Both the position numbers and the translations under genes were made by a program. This document shows positions 39,362-51,983 of a stretch of DNA of 64,000 nucleotides, in pieces. Source of the DNA: Beta vulgaris subsp. vulgaris (lineage: Eukaryota > Streptophyta > Magnoliopsida > Caryophyllales > Amaranthaceae); the NCBI RefSeq assembly GCF_026745355.1, contig NC_079206.1:22127399-22191398 (forward strand). Direction: 5' to 3'. Positions within the stretch are counted from its first letter, which is position 1; each line of letters opens with the position of its first letter. Below the pieces are notes generated by a model, which had not been told where the DNA came from, did no database searches, and saw only the letters and a list, made by a program, of their open reading frames with translations.

Positions 39362-42300
39362 ATGGAATTCACGTTAGACGACGACAACTTTGACGACGCC
39401 TTTTTCAACGAAGTCGACAAATTAGAAGATCTCGCCACCTCTTCCACGCAACAACCGCAACAACAACCGCAACAACAACCGCAACAACATCATCAACAAC
39501 AACAACAACATTCTTTGAATTCAAAAGCTTCATCTTCGGTTACGTTGTTCCACTCTTATGTTCCTCCCCAAAGTCAAATTCAAATTCAAATTCCTGCTTG
39601 TTCTGTAGTTGTTGATGTTCAAACTCATTCTCCTCCTCGAGAACTCTCTCAGCGAAACCCTAACAATAGCAATAGTCATTCTAGTACCACCTCTACATCT
39701 GTTTCTTCCCCTTTTTCTCAAGATCAGCTCGAAATTCAACGATTGAAGGTCTCTTTTTAGCTTTTTTTTCTTCCATATTTCTATATTTCAACGATTTGTA
39801 ATTTTAACATTTCTCTGATTATTTCCTTTTTATGTTCAGAGCGAGTTAAGCTGTGTCTCCAAGGAGCTTTTGGATTTGGTATGTTTCTCATTTCCTATTT
39901 CCAACCAACTCTAAGATTAATCTCTTACTCTCTCCGTCCCATTTCCCAATGCACGTTTCTCTATTACATATTATTAAAGGTTTATTAAAGTTTGATTTTC
40001 CAAATATACACAATGAGACGAATCAAACAAGGGACGAATAGGTGTGCTTAAATCAGAAGTAGGATAAGAACATGGGACTTTTGTGAAAGCATATTTGACA
40101 AGAAAGCTTGCCATAGTCATAGATTTATGAATGAGTTATGTACGTTCCTTTACGTAGTGGTTCAACTGAGGCAGCTGTAGATGATGATGCATCTAGATTT
40201 CTATCATCTTGGTATAATTTGGCTATACAAAAAGTAAGAGATTCTAGAAGTTGAGCTAACAGTGAAAAACAAGATGTTTTTCCTCGTTTGCAACCACCAT
40301 AAATATGAAATAGTGAAGAGAGAAACATTCGTGTTTTACATAAACGACTAAATTTCCATGAATAGTTTCTTGGTATAATTTTGGCTGACAAATTATTTTT
40401 TGCAAAACATCCAGGACCACTCTTTTAAACCCTTTTCCTCATTGTAGTTCCCACTTAATGTTGGATAGTTGCGTAGTTCTTCATCCAATGTGGCTTAGTC
40501 CTTTGAATAAGCACCTTGCAATTGACTTGTTATGGACAACCTTCTTTTTTGCTCTTTTTGTATGGTTTATGTTAGTATATGATCATTCATCATTCATCAG
40601 ATATCATATAGCCTGTTTTCTCTGCTACTCTTTTTGTTGTAGTTTTGTATCCTATTATAGATTTTTCGTTATACAAGCATGATATGGCTAAACGCTGAAA
40701 GGACAACATTGCAGAAACAAGAATGCTCTGAGCTTAAGAAGCAAAACAACAAGGAGCAGCAGCTGAAGTTTGTACATTCTAATAAGAAACCCAAGATTTG
40801 GTTAGCTGATCAACTCTTTTTAGTTCAAAAAAAGTTATCTTGATGTTAAGTAATTGAAAATTTTTGCTACATAATACTTGGACTTTTGCCAAAAGGCTAA
40901 TTAATTGTAAATTTTTGTTTTCTTCCGATCTATTACACAGTAATAGTGCTTCTTTTGAAGTGTCAGTATCTTGCAACTTGAATCTTTCATGTTGAAACTA
41001 AGCTATTATGCTGCTTTTGTGGCAGTAACTCCGAAGACGACTCTAGGAATGTGATTTCACTTAGATGCGAAAACATAGGTGCTATTGCTGATCATGCTGC
41101 TTCTGGGATTGGTATAGGTGAGCATAAGTTTTTATTGTCAAACTATAAGACCCTTAAACCAATAATGTCCACGTACCTTCTACTTTTGTTTGCACTTGTT
41201 TGACATTTTTGTCTGGATTGTTTGCTTGTTTTACCAGAGAAAAGGAGTACTGGTATACAAACAGATGCCAGTGATGAATCTCTCAATCCAAGCACAAGTG
41301 GCTCTACATCCACATTTTGCAATCTTTCAAGATTGCTTTCAATTTGGTCCCCATTAAGCAGCCATAGATCAGGGAGACATTTGGTTGCCAAGTTACTTGA
41401 GGCCTGTGCAAGTGATTTCTATGCTTTATCTGGCTGTTTGGGTCTTAACATGACCTCCAAAATAGATACCGAGGGCTTGACTCATGCACCAATGCCTGGA
41501 AAAGCTCTAGGTCTGCATTCTGATGAATTTTCCAGGGTATCGCAAGATCAACTACACTCTGTGTTGACAAAGGTATGGCAGAATATAGTTGCAAGCACTC
41601 ACATATTTTCTGCTGTTTGCTAATGACTTTGGCAAAGGTGTATAGGACACTGGGTTATATTAAAATTGCATAAAGGTGATTATTTTTTGGTTCTTTTGGA
41701 ATTAAAGACAATGTTATAGTATAGAATTGAATAGACAGCATATTCCTGAGAGGATATTTGCTGATCCTGGTTTTGGAAAAGCTCTTGAAGATTTAATAGG
41801 AAAAAATCATTGTTGGAAGCATATTTTTAAATGCAGAATAATATGCTTCAGTTCTGCTATCAGTATTGTTGTTGGAAACTCTACATTTAAATCACATCTA
41901 TTGTATTTTTGATCTCATGCCAAAAGAAACTTACTCCTCAACTATCTGTATTATCATTGTTACCCACTAGAGTTAGTTATTAGTTATTAAGAGATATTAC
42001 TTCCTAAAACATGTTAACTGCCTTAATTTGACTTATTAATATTCACTTTTGGTGGGAAATAAAAATTTGAAAATAAGCGGAGTGGTAAATATCTCCATGG
42101 AAGAAATTAAGGCTGTGTGGCCAAAGTGGTATATAACTTTGACATGAACGAACACTAGGTTGGTATTCTGACTTGTACGTGACAGAGGATAAATTTCAAG
42201 AATATCACACGCACTCATGCAGAAGGAAGAGGGATTAGGGAGAGGAAGAGGTTTGGTGGAGAAACAGATGGAGAGAAGGGTTGGGGGTGGAGTCGTGGAG

Positions 42301-45300
42301 AAGACGATGGATATATATTTTTTAATGGAAGCCGGAATGACTATATGATCATAAGTTGTGTTTCGGTAGTTGCTTTTCCTGTGCTTATGCTCAAGATATG
42401 ATTGGAAACTGAAGATATTCTCTAGTGATACATAAATGCATAGGGACCAATAATGTCCTTACAGGGCACTTGGTTCAAGTAGTTGAAATGGAATGGTAGG
42501 AGAATGAGATCCCCATGGGTCATGGGTATGGGTTGGAAATGGATTACTTTTTAGATTGTTTGGCTCACTTGTAGGTTTAGAACCCATTATGAAGGTTGGA
42601 GGTGCGGGGGTCTCCATTTATAAGCAAGTGGTGAATATGCGGTCAAGGGATTTAGTGGGGATTAAAAACCCATTACCTCAAACAAACAATTTTATCATCT
42701 TTAATTGTATTCCATCCATCCTATTCCAAAACCTTTGACCAAACACCCCTTGAGTTCAAACAAGGTCCCCCTTTCCATTTTGTGCTTGAATGAAGCCTAG
42801 AAGAATTTTATGCTTGAGATAGGAAGTTTCAATGTTCCTGTTCCATCAATGGCTAATGGGATGGATCTTCTACATGGTTTCACCTGTATCATGTTGGAGA
42901 AATATTATCTATGCATAATATATGCATTGATTAGCATGTATCAGGATCTCCAATCTGATTTAGTTTGACATATGCATGCTGTATTTCCGTTTCTTCTGTA
43001 TTGTAAAGTATTGATCCTACTTATGGTGCAGCTAGCTGATGATATGGTCCATATAAATGCTTTTGTGAAGGTACTGCTTGATCTATGTCGTCTTGAAAAC
43101 GTGAGTGAATTCTTCAATTTCTTGGTTGCTATTCTTTTACTTACTGCATGACATGTGGCATATATAATTTAGTTGTCCGTTGAAGGCAAAGAGGATCCAT
43201 CATGACCCATAAGTTATTGATTTATGGTTTTTGTATTAGCAGTCTCGTTCATCCTTTCTTTATTACCATCTAAGATGTGGAATTTCTTTCCGCTGTTTCT
43301 CACATTGTAATATTACTCTCTCTTGTGTTGTGCTGTTTACTTTCTTGTTGACGTTTTCCCTTTATTTTTATTTTTTTTGGTGAGCTTGTGTCTTCTCTTT
43401 TTCTCTTCTCAAAATATGTTGAATATGAAGGAGGGACATGGTAGGGGTGGAATTTTCAATCTTTGTGTTTTTGAAACAGTGCAGCTCTATCCTCCTCTCC
43501 GATGAGCGGATTATAAGGGGGAAGCTATTTTCATCGGAAGACATGCATCATAATTTCCTTTAGAAAAATGTACTTTTGTAGCGTATATGTGGTTAATGTT
43601 ATGTTTCTCCTTGTTTCGTGCATTTCATGTTGATGCAGGCTTCGGTTGTTCGTAGGTCTTTGTGTATTCTGCATGTTACTTTGGAGCACATGTTGAGCAT
43701 CGATAAATTGGTTCCTAAAAGGTATAAACTCATTGGCTGACAGTTCTATCTTTAGCTTTTTATTGTATTTCTGTTTTTTATGTTTTGTACTGGGGCGCTG
43801 CATAATTTTTCACGCATGTTTCACTTGGAATTTCGGATTGTGTGTAGGTCTAGTCTCTAGTATGCTTGAGTTAGATGATCTTTTGTCTGAATAGCCCAAG
43901 CTGATGAACTTTACATGCATTTACCTGTGTTTAGTGTTACAATTGCACAAGTTCTATTGTTTGTCTTTATGCTTTTCTCACGGATGCTGTTCATGGCCTG
44001 TCATATGCACTTCTTCCGAACACTTAGGATTTCTGTAATTGTAGCTTACTGAAAGGTTTTTGATTGTTTTGCCGAAGGTTCTGTTTGGAAGAAACAAGCT
44101 CAACTCTCTGAGAAGAAATTTGTCAATGTAGTGTCAATTCTTATAAGTAGCCCAATATATGAATGTATTACATCCCACTAAAATTTATCATTTTTATAAC
44201 TAGTTGTTTTGATTCTGCCATTGCTTTTGGTCTTCTTTTCCTTTCTCAATTTCCCCATGTGTGTGTATCTGGTTTGTGGATGTGAACATGATATAGGATG
44301 AGGGTGTGAATTGGTGTTTGTTCTATGCGTGTGTGCTTGGCTGTGCTGAGGAAGCTCATGTTGCTTTTTGCTCCCTCGTTTTAATTTTGTATTCTAGCTC
44401 CATAGTTTGTTATAGCACTTGCTTATGAACTTTGATTTGATCTTTCCAGTGTACTCTGCTCAGGGATAATGTCAAGGTGGAGAGGTGTTACTCATCAGAT
44501 GCTGTGCATATTCGTGATTCTGAAGTGGGAAAAACTGGTGGTGTGCGTGATGCTAGGGGAAATGAAACACCCCATGAGAGCTTTATAGCTTGCAAAAATA
44601 TATGCATTGCTGAACGTGAAACTTTCTCCTTTTTTTGTCATGTAGACTGGCTTCACCTGTTTACGTCTATGTGTCAAATTGTTGTTAAATTGACTGAAGA
44701 ACGTGCAAGGATAGAAGCTGTTTCCATCATGAATATAATCCTATTAAGAACTGATCCTTATTCCGGTAGAGCAAAGTAAGTCTTGTTCAAGCCTTTTCGA
44801 GTAATCAGTTAAAATTCTCATATTCTTAAACTGAAGAAATTTGTATTCTTATTTCTCTTGCTAATGAGGTCAACAGTGTCACTCTCGTATTGCTTTTTGG
44901 ATTAATGTACTGAAAATTGAAATTAGGGTTCCATCATAAAATTGAACGTCTTATTCCATATTATGAGTATGTATAATATCTATATAAATATGTATGTAGA
45001 TTTGTAGTTTTGTACAGAAGTTTATTTGGAGGATATACAATTTCAGAGAAACAAGTAGTTTGGAATTCTTATATTTATTTACTTAGCATAAGAAGTGTAA
45101 AAGTTTCTTTTATTGTAACCCTTTTTACTTTGAAAGTTATTAGCCTATGGATTTCGCAATTTGAAGAATTCTTTCCTACATGATGAATCAGGTTTGGGGG
45201 CTCACTTGTTTTTGAAGCTGTTGCTTTATTGTTGAGAAAGGAAGTTGGGATTTTCTGTCGGAAAGAAGCTGTGCATCTCTTGTATCTACTTTTCAACTGT

Positions 45301-48300
45301 GAGTATTCAGTATATAGTCACTGTAAAATAGACCTCCAATTGTTTCTACTTGCATTTTCGCTTTGTTGGATGAATTTCGTTAATGTTATTAATTTAGCTT
45401 GTTATAGCAACAAGCCCCCTCTCTTCCTACACGTGCTAGCAGTAAGTACAAACTAGGAATATAGTTGATACATTGCTTTTCTGGTGCTTTGATGATAAAT
45501 TTAAATGATAAAGAAATTACTTTCTTGGTGCTTTGATGATTAATTATTTGTTTGTAAAGTCAACTTTTCTTATTATAGTGTCAGTGAGGTGCATAACATG
45601 TGTGCAATACATAGAAGTCTGTACAGTACATATAAGTACGCGGGTGATTATCAACCTGTCGGTAATAGTCTTCTTGCGAGGCTGGCTTATCCGAGAAATG
45701 CCATTGATTCTAATTGAATAAATTACACCTTGCCACATTCTTCATCTTCCAAATTTTTTTACTGACAGCCTCTGTTCTCCTTTTTAGTCATTGTTCTGCT
45801 TTCTGCCGCCATAGTCCATACTCTTGCTGCAATATCTTTCACTGGATCATCAAACTAAGAAGTGTAAACTGACATTGTGTTGGTTGTCAATGAAGACCTT
45901 TTCCCCCTTACCAGTGAGTATTTCTTGTGCATATAATTTTTTCATGGTCCCAAGTCTTGCAAGTTTCTGTGCGATGAGTTCAAGTGGAGTGTACGAGGAT
46001 TTGCCACCCTGAACTTTAAATCAACTCCTGTGGTGTCAACATCTTACTTTTGAAGGATTCTTGTGGGGCGAGAAAGCAAGCAGACTTGAGTTAGATATAG
46101 TTGATGACCAATGACAGGGCCACAGGGGCATGCAAGCAGCAGTCAGGAAGGAGAGAAGAAGTCGTTGAGACTGCTTGAGGGAGAATGCTGATTTTGCATT
46201 AGATGGCTGTTTGGTTTCACTTGTTATATTTTTATGTGATTCTGATATGGACGTGTGCTTAACATTTAACAATCATGTGCTTTCCCTTGAAACATTTATA
46301 GACGGAGTAAAAAAGGTCTTTCATTGTTCTGTTCTGTTCTGTTCTGTTCATGACTCTATATGTTAATCAATCGAGTATTAGGATTTTTTTCTCTTCAACT
46401 TATTTTAGAAACTTATTAATTTCTTGCTGAAGACCAGTAAGATTCAGACCATACCAGACCTGATGTTCTAGTTTACAACTACTACAAGCTAAAATTAGAC
46501 TACACCAGACCCGACCCAGAATGATCCAGAACATACCAAATTACACCTTAAAATTTCAGACTAGACTAGACCATATTAGACTACCAAACTAAACTAGTTC
46601 TTACAAAATTCACTTGAGCACTTTATTACAGGTGAATATAACAAAGTTCAAAGCCTTAGACTGGTTTCAGCTGCCACCGTACAGTTGAATGAGCATTTAC
46701 TAATTAACTAATAAGGTTGTTAGTTAGTATTAATCCCCGCATCTGATAATCTTCCTTGTTGGCTTTGTCATGCATATGAAGAAAACTAGTCAGGAGTGGG
46801 ACAACAATTGGTTTAATAAAACGGATAGTGAGAGAAAGAAAGTAGTATGAGAAAGTAGTTAGATAAGAAGTGGGACTCACATCACATTTTTGTGTTTCCC
46901 AAGGAGGATAATAGAGGGATATCATTTTTCTTTGAAATTTTTGCTATATGTGCATTTGGTCTTCTTCTTATGGTTCTCTTTGTTTTTTGTCGAAAAGGTC
47001 CAAATATATTAGCCACTTTTTGTTCAAGTTGTAAAGAAGATAACAGTGATGCAAAATCTCCAACTCATGGTGCCATAAGTTTGCCTTGTCAAGAATCTCG
47101 CGCTGTTCTTGAGGGATTGGCCGACTGTCTAATACGCACTGAGCATGGTGTTAAGGTGGGTAATTTTCTGTTAAAGAACCATCTAATACACTCTTTTAAC
47201 ATCTCTTTGATTCGATGTTTCATCTCTCTTCTGTTAAATCCAGTGCGGTGTTCATTGGATCATCTGAAGCTATTAATTGTATCTATAGGCTACAACTAGG
47301 CTAGCCTACTCCAGCATTGTTGATTATTTAATCTCCTGGTTGTCTCTGATGGATATGATCATATGATAAGCCAGGATGCTTGATTGCTTGTATTGTTTTA
47401 TAATTTGTATCACTAAATTTTCAATGCAAAAATCCCTTGCAGAAAATGTACCTCTGTCTTGGCTACTTTTGTCCATTCTAACTCTTACTTGTTGTAGATA
47501 ATACATTTTAGATGGTGCCTTTTTTTATAGGGGGGAGGGCTGGGGAGAGTGGTAAACCAGTTATTAACTGAACTTTCGTCCAACGCAAAATAAAACATCA
47601 TCCTCAGCCAAATACAGAGACTAGATTGGTGGGCATGGGCTTATCCTTATGGCCTTACCTATGAATCCCTCTCTTAGTCAGCAACTCCATTAAACAAGCC
47701 TATTATTTACTAACTACTTCATGACAAGGTCTAGCCATTGGATCTCACACTGGCCACTGGCTCTGAGTCTTATGCTTTGCTCATAAAAAATTTACCATAT
47801 TTACAATGCCAATGTCATCTAAAAGTAGCCAAAGAAACAGAATCTACACGGGACACCACGACATCTCTTTCCTGAATATTATTTTTCAACTTTTGTGCAA
47901 GAACTTCTGAATTGTTTTTTTGCCTTGTTAACTTAAAAATCGACAATTGACAATGGAGCAGAATATTCAGTAGCACTGTGACGAAAACATGCAGTGGTTT
48001 GTTGTATCTGTCATCTGTGATTGTGATTGAGCTTTTGTGTGTCTGAACCAACTCTTGAATGATTGTGATTGAGCTTTTACATTCTTAAAGCTTTGTTGTG
48101 ATAAATATCTCTATCTATTGATAAACTACGGAAAACGGCAGTTGGATATGGTCGCCTTTTATGGGGATTTTTAACCTACTAAGCACATGCTGTTTGGGTC
48201 AAGAAACAAATCAATCAACACAATGACTATTTTTATTTTTTGTTGAGCTTGACATGTGTGATGAACTGATCTTAGGTCTCCATTTTTGTCATTATGTTAG

Positions 48301-49235
48301 GAGCTGAACCTTCGTCGAAATGCAATAATTGTGCTATCATTTTTGGCTTCTTCTGGGAAATGTGGTTTTGAGACTTTCCTATTCTACAAGCTTTCTGAAA
48401 GACCCAATTTTCTGGGACTAGTTCTACAAGTGTTGGTTTCAGAAATTGATGCAGAAGCATTGGAGTCGAGCCCTGCACCAGAAATATCCACAGAGAGGTA
48501 ACTGTTACTAGATTAAAAGAAGTTTCAGTGCTTATACATCTTGCTTGCGCTTAATTCACAAAACTTTTGTTGGTGGCGTGGTGCCTCTACACGGGTCCTC
48601 TTTGCATCCATTTAGATCTGATCTTCTATCATTGTCCACTATCTTTCACATGGTTGACTTATAGACCTGGAAGAACTGATTACTGACCTGACAAATAAAA
48701 CCTGTTCCAGACCCAAAGTGTAGGTGAAACTAGATTACCCGACTTTTACCCGGAATGGAAGTTTGTATGACCTCATTCAACCTGTTCTTGAACCAGATGA
48801 CTTTTCACCCGAATATGCCCCAAGACCGAATCCGTTCCACAGAACTAGCTGTTTGGCACCTCTGCTTCCTTGTTAGATAACGTTTGTTATAATCTCTCTT
48901 AAAAGTCTTTCTTGCTGTGTTTCGTGCTCATTTTTCATTATTTATTTTCCTTTTGGGGTATGTAATGCAGAACTTTACTCATACGAGAGGCTTTGATATT
49001 ACTCAACCGACTAGCAAATCCTGCATATTCAGCCACGGTCTGGCAAGTGATAAGGAGCTGTAGAGATATGGTCAGCTTGGCAATTGATATTGCCACTAGG
49101 TTGTCCAAGAAAAGCCGGAGGCTACTGAAGTCTGACCGCACTATTAGGCAGATGAGGGAACATGAAGTAGTGGACTTGGCTTGCTTATTCAAGAAAAGAG
49201 TTTTTACCTTCCTTGGGGAGAGTAGTTTCTCCTGA
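39362..49235 (+). CDS. SUV2: SUV2/ATRIP-like DNA damage checkpoint protein, 709 aa
   Basis: Twelve exons join in phase with GT-AG introns: 39362-39748, 39840-39878, 40715-40800, 41026-41117, 41238-41572, 43032-43100, 43639-43721, 44464-44775, 45192-45298, 46998-47155, 48301-48497, 48971-49235. The start MEFTLDDDNFDDAFFNEVDK is acidic. A Gln/His-rich tract (about residues 32-52) and Ser-rich segment follow, then a short coiled coil across exons 2-3 (LSCVSKELLDL, ECSELKKQNNKEQQLKF) as in ATRIP proteins. The long helical C-terminal part (LVAKLLEACASDFYALSGCL; LLIREALILLNRLANPAYS) fits an ATRIP-type helical-repeat body. The Arabidopsis protein is somewhat shorter (about 650 aa). ATRIP binds ATR kinase and recruits it to RPA-coated single-stranded DNA in the nucleus. 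The exon model is firm; the name rests on layout and recognised segments. Confidence 0.75.
39928..40038. mobile_element. Small Stowaway-like MITE in SUV2 intron 2
   Basis: CTCTCTCCGTCCC after TA, and GGGACGAA before TA at the right, enclose about 111 bp containing the family phrase gagacgaatcaaacaaggga. The ends pair only over about 6 bp on the right. Confidence 0.5.
42470..42760. other. Possible MITE in SUV2 intron 5
   Basis: Intron 5 (41573-43031) contains a block starting ggcacttggttcaagtagtt and ending ccaaacaccccttgagttca that looks like a short inverted-repeat element (ttggttcaag against tttgaccaaacaccc), with gggattaaaaacccatta inside. The ends are not certain. The rest of the intron shows nothing specific. 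Confidence 0.3.
46326..46349. repeat. TTCTG pentanucleotide repeat in SUV2 intron 9
   Basis: Five uninterrupted gttct units. Further on in the same intron (46430-46620) is a looser array of agacc/agact pentamers that recalls the MITE subterminal arrays elsewhere in the window. Confidence 0.8.
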
Positions 49236-49651
49236 ATTTCATTTCCATCCGGTCTCACCATTTTTCAGCCACTATGGGTTCATGTTCTGCCTATGTGCTG
49301 GTGTCGTCTAATGCAGCTCTGACGGAAAAACGTCGCAGGGCAGCAATTACGCACACAAACATGCATGCAGGGTGCAGTTCATTTTGTTGTGGACTTGAAG
49401 TAGGGATAGTATTGTAAAATTAAATTTTGCAATGAAATGAGCTACAATTTTGGACATTGATTTTGGTAATCAGAAATATTCTTAACCATCAAGTGTTTGC
49501 AGCAGTCTCACATACTATCCTTTACGCTAGTCTGTTTCTTCAGTTCCTTCAGTTTTACAGATGTCCAGTGGGAAATAAACACATTAAAATCTCACTATTG
49601 TATTATACATTTATACTGATCAATAAATATCTCATGTTCACTGATCAATAA

Positions 49652-51479
49652 GGGTGTGTTCTATTCAACTTATTGGCCCTGAACTTATTGGACCTTATCT
49701 GAACTGAACTTATTGAACCTGAATTAAGCTTATTGGAACTTATTAAACCTGATTGAACCTGATTCAACTTATTGGACCTGATTGAACCTGATTGGAACTT
49801 ATTGGACCTTATTGGAACTTATTGACCTTATTGAAACTTATTAGACCTTATTGGACCTAGTTGAAACTTATTAGACCTTATTGGATCTGGTTGAAACTTA
49901 TTAAACCTTATTGGACCTGATTGAAATTTATTTGACCTTATTAGACAAAAACATTGACCATGAATAACATAAATATTACCACTAACGTAAATACTATCCC
50001 TCAAAAATTTTTATGGAGTAATAATTATTATAATTCGTCCTTTAAAAAATAATGATTATTAATTATCTCTTATGATAATTAATTTAACAAAAAAATTTAC
50101 TATTTATATATTTGTCTATACATAACTTTCACCACTAAATATATCTAATAGTCTTGTTTTGATTTTATAAAACACTAGTAGAAAATCAAAAATTAATTAA
50201 CATATATTGCTAACAAGTTAAAATTGGCACATATAAAAAATTCTCACTTTACTTTCATTAATGTGAATGTAAGTAGATTGCATTAACTCCTTTCTTCATT
50301 TCTTCTCATTTCTTTTCCTTTCATTTATGTGAATGTACTAGAAGATAAAAAGAAAACAAAAAGAAAGAGAAAAAAATGGTCAAAATCACCAAAGGGAAAG
50401 TTAGAGCATTTTAATTATCGACATTCTTCATTACGTGGGACTGTTGAAAGAATTTTTGGTATACTAAAAAATAGATGGAAGATTCTAAGAATGATGCCGG
50501 AGATGGGTGATGCTTACCAGTTGGCTATCATCGTGGCAACATGCACTACATAATTTTATTCGTTTACATGATTTAGGGATTCCAGTTTCGCAAGTAGTTG
50601 AAACCATGGAACCAAGAGCTGATTTAAATTTGACTGACAAGACGAGAACAAAGAATATGGAGATAACTCGGGCGACAATTGCAGATGAAATATGGTTGGA
50701 TGTTGGTGAAGAAAACGTATTGATTGAAGAGGATGATGTAGAAGATGAAGAAAGATACTCCGATGAAGAAAGATATCCAGATGATTGATGATAATGAAGC
50801 AATCAATTGATAACATTTATATCTTTCATTGTTATTAGTAACGAAAACATGTTATCTCTAGTTATTTAAAGACGAATTGCAAAATATTGTAATTATATAT
50901 TATTATTATTATTGTTAACCTTAATTATTTGACATGATTATAATATTATTTAATAGCAATATGAATAATCAAATAATAGACAATAATACAAGTATAATAC
51001 TATACATTGGTACTTTAATAAAAAATTCTAATAATAACATAATCAGCTAATATAATATGAATAATAAAATAATAGACATAATACAAATAAATAATAAAAT
51101 AATAGACATAATACAAATAAATAATAAAATAATACACTAATACAAGTATAATACTATATAATCATTGTGGTACTTTAATTAAAATTCTAATAATAACATA
51201 ATCAGCTAATAGTGATATGAAATTATGAATAACAAAATAATGGACAATAATACAAATGTTTATTAAACATTGACTATTTGGACCTTATTGGACCTTATTA
51301 GACCTGATTGGAACTTATCGGACCTTATTAGACCTGATTGGAACTTATTGCACCTGATTGGAACTTATTGGACCTTATTAGACCTTATTGGAACTTATTG
51401 CCCTTATTAGACATTATTGCAACTTATATGAAATTATCTGAACTAAAACTTAATTTTTTAAGTTGAGCAGAACGCACCC
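49652..51479. mobile_element. PIF/Harbinger-type element with transposase remnant
   Basis: Ends GGGTGTGTTCTATTCAACTT and a reversed aagttgagcagaacgcaccc tip are flanked by TAA (49649-49651, 51480-51482). Subterminal gaacttattggacc arrays match those of the 15918-17419 copy. It is inserted in the LTR of copia element 2: joining the flanks restores atcaataaatatctcatgtt. It keeps a 3' piece of transposase. Confidence 0.9.
50380..50788 (+). pseudogene. Harbinger transposase C-terminal remnant
   Basis: The frame starting in GKLEHFNYRHSSLRGTVERI, FGILKNRWKILRMMPEMG is the last part of the DDE_Tnp_4 nuclease of PIF/Harbinger, with the conserved Glu in VER. At about 50547 an indel moves the frame (TCTT stop in one frame, ALHNFIRLHDLGIP in the next), followed by an acidic tail (LIEEDDVEDEERYSDEE). 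The N-terminal catalytic Asp residues are gone, so it is inactive. Confidence 0.85.
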
Positions 51480-51938
51480 TAAATATCTCATGTTCACTGA
51501 TCAATAAATATATCATGTTCACTGATATAAATGAGAACATGTAATATACAAGCAGAAGCTAAAAAAGATCAAGAATACATCCAGCCGTTGCTATCGTATA
51601 GTCAGCTTCTTTTCTGTTGCAGTCCCATGAACCAATTCAATCTTGAATTTTCTGACTTTTGGTGCCAAATCCTCACACTATATTTAGATGGTGTTTCTGA
51701 TTTTTTAGAGAGTAGATTTAGTGACCTTTTTTTTAGAATAGAACACCTATTTTTATATAGAGTCTTACTATGAAAGAGTGCTAATAAATTGGTAAAGGTT
51801 GTGAGTGGTTATGGTAGGGTGAGGATCATGAATAGTTCCTTGATCATGGGTAACTTACTACCCACATAAAATGGACCATATATATTTTTTAGTTGATTAT
51901 ATATCAATTAATCAATTAATAAAATAAAAATTTCAACA

Positions 51939-51950
51939 TTCTCCCACTTG
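51939..51950 (-). promoter_or_regulatory. Polypurine tract of copia element 2
   Basis: On the minus strand CAAGTGGGAGAA immediately precedes the LTR start TGTTGAAA, a typical copia purine tract. Confidence 0.85.
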
Positions 51951-51983
51951 ATCCATTTTAGCCAAGAAAAAAGTTTATACATC

